From: Flammeovirgaceae bacterium UBA2786
Lineage (GTDB): Bacteria; Bacteroidota; Bacteroidia; Cytophagales; Cyclobacteriaceae
DNA: 64,000 nt
Reading direction: 5' to 3'
NCBI GenBank assembly: GCA_002352225.1
Contig: DEIA01000079.1
Span: 1 to 64,000 of the forward strand
Every line of letters starts with the position of its first letter. Within the stretch, counting starts at the first letter, position 1. Positions 59,924 through 64,000 of the stretch are shown piece after piece. The position numbers were made by a program, and so were the translations under genes. A model generated the notes under the pieces. It had not been told where the DNA came from. It saw nothing but the letters and a program-made list of their open reading frames with translations, and did not search any database.

Positions 59924-59962
59924 GAAGCGTCCCGATGCATCGGGACCAGCTGAGCTAATCCC
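59924..59962 (-). pseudogene. 5' half relic of tRNA-Ala with palindrome
   Basis: It reads GGGATTAGCTCAGCTGG (5' acceptor and D arm), then the palindrome TCCCGATGCATCGGGA (59930-59945), then CGCTTC of the anticodon stem. The same D-arm replacement as in the copy at 59467. It lies between the promoter and the intact tRNA-Ala, so it is in the tRNA leader. Confidence 0.8.
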
Positions 59963-59974
59963 TTTTACAGGGGG

Positions 59975-60004
59975 CAAATATATCAAAATTCCATTTCCCC
60001 CAAA
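59975..60004 (-). promoter_or_regulatory. Promoter of the tRNA-Ala locus (TTTG-N18-TATATTTG)
   Basis: TTTG (60001-60004) and TATATTTG (59975-59982) are 18 nt apart on the minus strand. Transcription would start near 59968, before the 5' relic. Confidence 0.72.
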
Positions 60005-60010
60005 CGGTTC

Positions 60011-60733
60011 TTACTGAATGTGTTTCTTCTCGATAAATTCCCGAAATGATTTACGGTAGGTATCTCCTATTGGCAGAGATACTGCGCCAATCTGCACTTC
60101 ATTTTTGTGCACCACATCAATAGCTTGTACAGAAACAATGTAAGAGTTATGGATGCGAACAAATTTATCGGCAGGCAATTGTTCTTCTAATGTTTTCATC
60201 CGTTGCAACGTAGTGATTTTCTGTTGGCGCGTATGGATCGTAACATAATCCTTTAGTCCTTCCACGTATAAAATTTCGTTCAGCGTAACCTTCACCAATT
60301 TTGTTCCATCTTTTACAAACACAAAGTCGGGTGTTGCCTGTGGTTCGGTGCCCCCATCGGATGTTCTGCTTTCCGCTGCAAGGCGTTGTGTTACTTTATC
60401 TACCGATTTTAGAAATCGTTCAAATGTTACGGGTTTCAACAGGTAATCGGCCACATCCAATTCATATCCTTCCAATGCATACTCTGAGTAGGCTGTTGTA
60501 AGTATAACCATTGGTTTGTTCTGTAATACTTTTAGTAGCGAGATTCCGGTAAGTTGGGGCATCTGAACATCCAGAAACAAAATATCAACAGGCTGTGTGC
60601 GCAATACCTCAAGCGCTTCCAATGGGTTACCAAACGCCTGCACCAGGTTAAGTGTTGGTACTTTTTTTACATAATCAATAAGTAGATTACGGGCTAATGG
60701 TTCGTCTTCTATTATGATGCAGTTCAGTTTCAA
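60011..60733 (-). CDS. LytTR family response regulator
   Basis: A 240-residue regulator. The receiver domain has IIIEDEPLARNLL and phospho-acceptor Asp55 in ILFLDVQMPQLTG; the C-terminal LytTR DNA-binding domain (about 135-238) has LNEILYVEGLKDYVTIHTRQQKI, MKTLEEQLPADKFVRIHNSYIV and VQIGAVSLPIGDTYRKSFREFI. It is coupled (4-bp overlap) to the histidine kinase gene upstream. Targets unknown, but the divergent barrel gene is near. Confidence 0.95.
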   Translation of the reverse strand: MKLNCIIIEDEPLARNLLIDYVKKVPTLNLVQAFGNPLEALEVLRTQPVDILFLDVQMPQLTGISLLKVLQNKPMVILTTAYSEYALEGYELDVADYLLKPVTFERFLKSVDKVTQRLAAESRTSDGGTEPQATPDFVFVKDGTKLVKVTLNEILYVEGLKDYVTIHTRQQKITTLQRMKTLEEQLPADKFVRIHNSYIVSVQAIDVVHKNEVQIGAVSLPIGDTYRKSFREFIEKKHIQ

Positions 60734-61767
60734 CTTAATGTAAGTGTTACCTGCACGTAATATACATCCTTTTTGTCTTCTGTTATAAGTTTGTATTGGT
60801 CCGGATAACTGAGGTCTAACCTGCGTTTTACATTTTGTAACCCTATACCGGATTTCTCATGCCCGTTTGCTGTTTCCGGCTTGCTATTTTCTACTGTATA
60901 GATCAATTGTTTGCCCTCTAGTTTGATAGAAACATTTACCCAGCATTTTGCATTATTGCCGCTTACGCCATGCTTAAATGCGTTCTCTAAAAAGGTTATA
61001 AGTACAAGCGGTGCAATACGCAGGTTATCCGGGTTACCGAATACTTCAAATTTTATCGGTATCTGGTCATTTAGTCGAAGACGCTCCAGGCTAATGTAGT
61101 TTTGCATATATTCTATTTCTTTAGAGAGTAACACCTGTGTATGGTTACTGTCGTAAATCATATAGCGCATCATTTGCGAAAGTTTGGCTATTACTTCTGT
61201 TGTATTGTCGGACTTGGTGTAGGCCAGATAATATAAGTTGTTTAATGTGTTAAAAAGAAAGTGCGGATTAATCTGGGCTTTCAGAAAATTTAGCTCTGCC
61301 ATCAGCTTTTCGTTTTCAATTTCTTTGCGTTTAGATTCCAGTTCAAACCATTCTACGGCAAAACGGAGCATCCCCACAAACAACACAATGAGTAGGGTAA
61401 CAGCCACCATTTGTATGATAAAGAAACTGGAGTAGAAATATTCTGCCCGATGTGTAAATCCATCGGCCAGATAGCGTTGCAAATAAACCCGCAGCGTAAG
61501 CAATCCACCAATTGTAATCCCAAACTCAAACAGGTATCGCACCACGTTTTTAGTTTTAATTAAGCGGGGCCATATAAAAAAATAGTGGAGATATGCGATC
61601 GCAACGGTAAATACCAATTGTACAGAAGAAGAGGTAAGCATCTTCTCCCAATCATAACCACGCCCACGCTGAAATACCGTTGCCTGGTAGAGGTTAAATG
61701 ACAGGTAAACAAACCAGAACGACACGTGCAACAGCACTACCCTGTTTCTAACAATAAAGGATTGCAT
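60730..61767 (-). CDS. LytS-like sensor histidine kinase
   Basis: A 345-residue kinase with four membrane spans (about 8-26, 44-62, 75-92, 114-136), no long periplasmic loop, and a His_kinase domain: phospho-acceptor His in LKAQINPHFLFNTLNNLYYLAY, then PLVLITFLENAFKHG and GIGLQNVKRRLDLSYP for ATP. It pairs with the LytTR regulator. The signal sensed cannot be read. Confidence 0.93.
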   Translation of the reverse strand: MQSFIVRNRVVLLHVSFWFVYLSFNLYQATVFQRGRGYDWEKMLTSSSVQLVFTVAIAYLHYFFIWPRLIKTKNVVRYLFEFGITIGGLLTLRVYLQRYLADGFTHRAEYFYSSFFIIQMVAVTLLIVLFVGMLRFAVEWFELESKRKEIENEKLMAELNFLKAQINPHFLFNTLNNLYYLAYTKSDNTTEVIAKLSQMMRYMIYDSNHTQVLLSKEIEYMQNYISLERLRLNDQIPIKFEVFGNPDNLRIAPLVLITFLENAFKHGVSGNNAKCWVNVSIKLEGKQLIYTVENSKPETANGHEKSGIGLQNVKRRLDLSYPDQYKLITEDKKDVYYVQVTLTLS

Positions 61768-62028
61768 GTGTTAACAAAAAATTAAATTTTGCTCAAAGGT
61801 ATTGGGCAAACCCTCATCTTCTGTGCTTTAAGCAGGCTTTTAGACCGTTAACTTTGTTCAATCGACCGATCATCCTAACCCCTCATTTTTACACTGATTT
61901 TACCCTGTTTCGGAATTGTCGAGTCGTTTTACCGGATTGTCTAATACACTGAATTATTAGCAACCAAAAAACTTTCTTTGCAGTTAAATAGGCTGAACGT
62001 GAAGAAGAAAACAAAAAATCAACCTCCA
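61768..62028. promoter_or_regulatory. Divergent intergenic region with a -7 element (TACCTTTG) for the kinase gene
   Basis: TACCTTTG (61794-61801, minus strand) fits TAnnTTTG and lies 26 nt before the kinase start. On the plus side I see no exact TAnnTTTG before the barrel gene. The rest holds no gene. Confidence 0.5.
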
Positions 62029-64000
62029 ATGAAAAAGTTCTTACTAACAATTGTAGCAGTATTTACCGCACTAGCTGGCTTTGCCCAAGGCAACGGTCGT
62101 ATTATTGGTGTAGTAATGGATGCCAAATCAAAGCTTCCGGTAGAATTTGCCACAGTTGCCTTAACCGATGCTGAAGGCAAAACTGTAAATGGTACGATTG
62201 CCGATGCTAAGGGAAAATTTGAAATCGAAAAAATTGCCAATGGCACCTATACGGTAACCATTTCTTTTATTGGTTATGAAACCATTACCAAATCTGATTT
62301 GGTATTAGATGGGCGCAGGGCAGAGATTAATTTGGGAACTGTTAGTATTTCCGAAGAAGCTACTCAATTAGGTGAAGTAGTAGTGGAAGCAAAGAAAGAT
62401 CTGGTAGAAGAACGGGTAGACCGCACTATATATAATGCCGAAAACGATGCTACCACCAGAGGTGGCGATGCCTCTGATGTATTGAAGCGTGTACCCATGC
62501 TTTCGGTTGATCTGGATGGTAATGTAAGCATGCGCGGAAGTTCCAATATCATGGTGTTGATCAACAACAAACCCTCCACTATTATGGCTAGCTCCGTAGC
62601 CGATGCGTTGAAACAGATTCCGGCCGATCAGATCAAAACTGTAGAAGTAATTACTTCGCCATCGGCTAAGTATGATGCAGAAGGTTCTGCTGGTATTATT
62701 AACATCATTACCAAGAAAAATACCCTGGAAGGATTAACCTTAAATGTGGATGCGGGTGCAGGCTTGCGCGGATCGAACTTTGGGTTAAATGGAAATTACC
62801 GCAGAGGTAAGATGGGAGTTTCATTAGGAGGGTTTGGTCGTGCCAATTATAATGTAAAAGGTGCGTTCGAAAATAACCAGCTAAACACTGTAACAGATAA
62901 TAATATAACAACCGAAATATTGTCTTTGCAGAGTGGCCAAAATCGCAATCAGGGCCTTTTCGGAATGTACAACCTGGGGTGGGATTACGACATCAACAAG
63001 AAAAACTCGCTTGCGGCTTCAGTGCGTTATGGCATGCGAAATGGCAGCAATTATCAGGACAACCTGATTTCACAAATCTTTACTAACAATGCCCTTACAT
63101 CAAACAGTTTGCGCGATGTGAATACAAAAGATTTGTCGGGTAATGTGGATATGAATGTTAGTTATAACCACTACTTCGACAAGCCTCAGCAGGAATTTAG
63201 TGTGTTGGCAATGTATAGCCGCAACGATCGCAATAACAATTTTACCAATACTATTTATAACGCCAGTACAGAAGAAATTTTTCAGCGCCTTAAAAACCTG
63301 AACGAAGGATTAAACGAAGAATTTACTGTTCAGGCCGATTATCAAACTCCAATTAAGGACAATCAAATGTTGGAAATCGGAGCAAAAGAAATCAAGCGCA
63401 AAGTGCTTAGCGATTTTCAATATTTTACTGCACAGGGTGCTAATGGAGAGTTTATTAAAGACACAAACCAGGCCCGTTCAAATCAGTTAAACTATAATCA
63501 GGATGTAATTTCTGGTTACCTGTCGTATACCTTCAATGCAAAAAATGGTTACAGCATTAAGGCCGGTACGCGTTATGAATACACAATAATAAATGCCTTT
63601 ACTCAAACCGTTGAAGATATTGATATTCCAGAATATGGTGTACTCGTGCCCAGCTTCAATGCATCAAAGAAGTTAAAGAAGGGCACCGTTAAGGCCTCTT
63701 ACAACCGCAGAATTCAAAGACCATCAATACAGTTCCTGAATCCTAATATTCAAAACTCTAACCCATTAAGCGAAACCATTGGTAATCCTTCGCTAAATCC
63801 GGAGTATACCAATAATTTTGAATTGGGTTACAGCACCTTTATAAAAGGTACATCGCTTAACCTGACTGGTTTTGTTCGCAACTCAAACAATGCCATTCAA
63901 AGCTTCAGACAGATTGTTCGCGATAGTGTAATTCAAACAACCTATGGAAATCTTGGTCAGGAAAACGCTTATGGCGCAAGCATTTTCTCTAATATCAGTG
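62029..64000 (+). CDS. TonB-receptor-like outer membrane beta-barrel protein (3' end outside window)
   Basis: The ATG at 62029 begins a clear signal peptide (MKKFLLTIVAVFTALAGFAQ); the gene runs off the right edge after 657 codons. A CarboxypepD_reg-like domain (about 23-105, GRIIGVVMDAKSKLPVEFATVALTDAEG...FIGYETI) is followed by a plug domain (DVLKRVPMLSVDLDGNVSMRGSSNIMVLINNK...VEVITSPSAKYDAEGSAGIINIITKK) and the start of an OMP_b-brl_3-type barrel (RIQRPSIQFLNPNIQNSNPLSETIGNPSLNPEYTNNFELGYS). It probably imports or senses a ligand at the outer membrane; the substrate is unknown. No SusD follows within the window. Confidence 0.9.
   Translation, partial: MKKFLLTIVAVFTALAGFAQGNGRIIGVVMDAKSKLPVEFATVALTDAEGKTVNGTIADAKGKFEIEKIANGTYTVTISFIGYETITKSDLVLDGRRAEINLGTVSISEEATQLGEVVVEAKKDLVEERVDRTIYNAENDATTRGGDASDVLKRVPMLSVDLDGNVSMRGSSNIMVLINNKPSTIMASSVADALKQIPADQIKTVEVITSPSAKYDAEGSAGIINIITKKNTLEGLTLNVDAGAGLRGSNFGLNGNYRRGKMGVSLGGFGRANYNVKGAFENNQLNTVTDNNITTEILSLQSGQNRNQGLFGMYNLGWDYDINKKNSLAASVRYGMRNGSNYQDNLISQIFTNNALTSNSLRDVNTKDLSGNVDMNVSYNHYFDKPQQEFSVLAMYSRNDRNNNFTNTIYNASTEEIFQRLKNLNEGLNEEFTVQADYQTPIKDNQMLEIGAKEIKRKVLSDFQYFTAQGANGEFIKDTNQARSNQLNYNQDVISGYLSYTFNAKNGYSIKAGTRYEYTIINAFTQTVEDIDIPEYGVLVPSFNASKKLKKGTVKASYNRRIQRPSIQFLNPNIQNSNPLSETIGNPSLNPEYTNNFELGYSTFIKGTSLNLTGFVRNSNNAIQSFRQIVRDSVIQTTYGNLGQENAYGASIFSNIS

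Noticed and set aside
59467..59962. Prophage or ICE att sites at tRNA-Ala
   Set aside because: Direct repeats of a tRNA are typical of integrative elements, but there is no integrase and the only gene between is an 82-residue GIY-YIG protein. A normal integrative element is not supported.

Overview
The window reads as a chromosomal segment of a member of the Bacteroidota, most likely a Cytophagales-type bacterium; placement below phylum is inference. Supporting signs are the many promoters that fit the Bacteroidota pattern TTTG-N17-20-TAnnTTTG, weak use of Shine-Dalgarno sequences, LytTR-type two-component genes, a TonB-receptor-like outer-membrane barrel gene with a carboxypeptidase-regulatory N-terminus, an Na+-translocating NADH:quinone reductase operon and moderate GC content. 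Almost all sequence is coding and most genes are housekeeping. There is no prophage, integrase, insertion sequence or CRISPR array.

Layout. 1-9.9 kb: the 3' part of mnmA, an AraC regulator, two small membrane proteins, nqrABCDE (no nqrF here), then a very small lipoprotein gene joined to cmk. 9.9-18 kb: a MATE exporter, the ribosomal operon rplM-rpsI-rpsB-tsf, an RluA-type pseudouridine synthase, a PhoBR-like two-component pair and a membrane metallopeptidase. 18-26.7 kb: recA, an ABC permease, queA, ispD, a DUF2795 protein, ettA, small membrane proteins and a lipid-A-type acyltransferase. 26.7-36 kb: a SixA-like phosphatase, tRNA-Pro, an ArsR regulator with a YjjG-like nucleotidase, pruA, a GH78 rhamnosidase-like enzyme, and a membrane protein / winged-helix regulator / creD cluster. 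36-46.6 kb: tRNA-Asn with decayed copies and a GIY-YIG gene, a small D-amino-acid-type operon, a Crp/Fnr regulator with YceI, and addAB. 46.6-64 kb: a membrane patatin, a D-aminoacylase, a DUF4918 glycosylase, outer-membrane barrels, an UPF1-like helicase, a zinc metallopeptidase, lemA-DUF3137, tRNA-Ala with decayed copies around a second GIY-YIG gene, a LytS/LytTR pair and the start of the barrel receptor.

The most unusual feature is shared by all three tRNA loci. Each carries extra, broken tRNA copies in which part of a tRNA arm is replaced by a short perfect palindrome of the form CCCGA...TCGGG. At two loci the intact tRNA is followed by a rho-independent terminator whose seven-T tract runs straight into the ATG of a small GIY-YIG nuclease gene. 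At the Ala locus that gene lies exactly between the intact tRNA unit and a broken tRNA unit and takes its stop codon from the broken copy. This looks like a small tRNA-associated element or decay process, and I do not recognise it as a described system.

Two regulatory arrangements also stand out. Two 18-bp repeats spaced 32 bp apart lie between a Crp/Fnr gene and yceI. A shared 25-bp site lies in front of both creD and the operon that encodes its likely regulator. Several genes also have promoter -10 elements so close to the start codon that leaderless transcription is likely.
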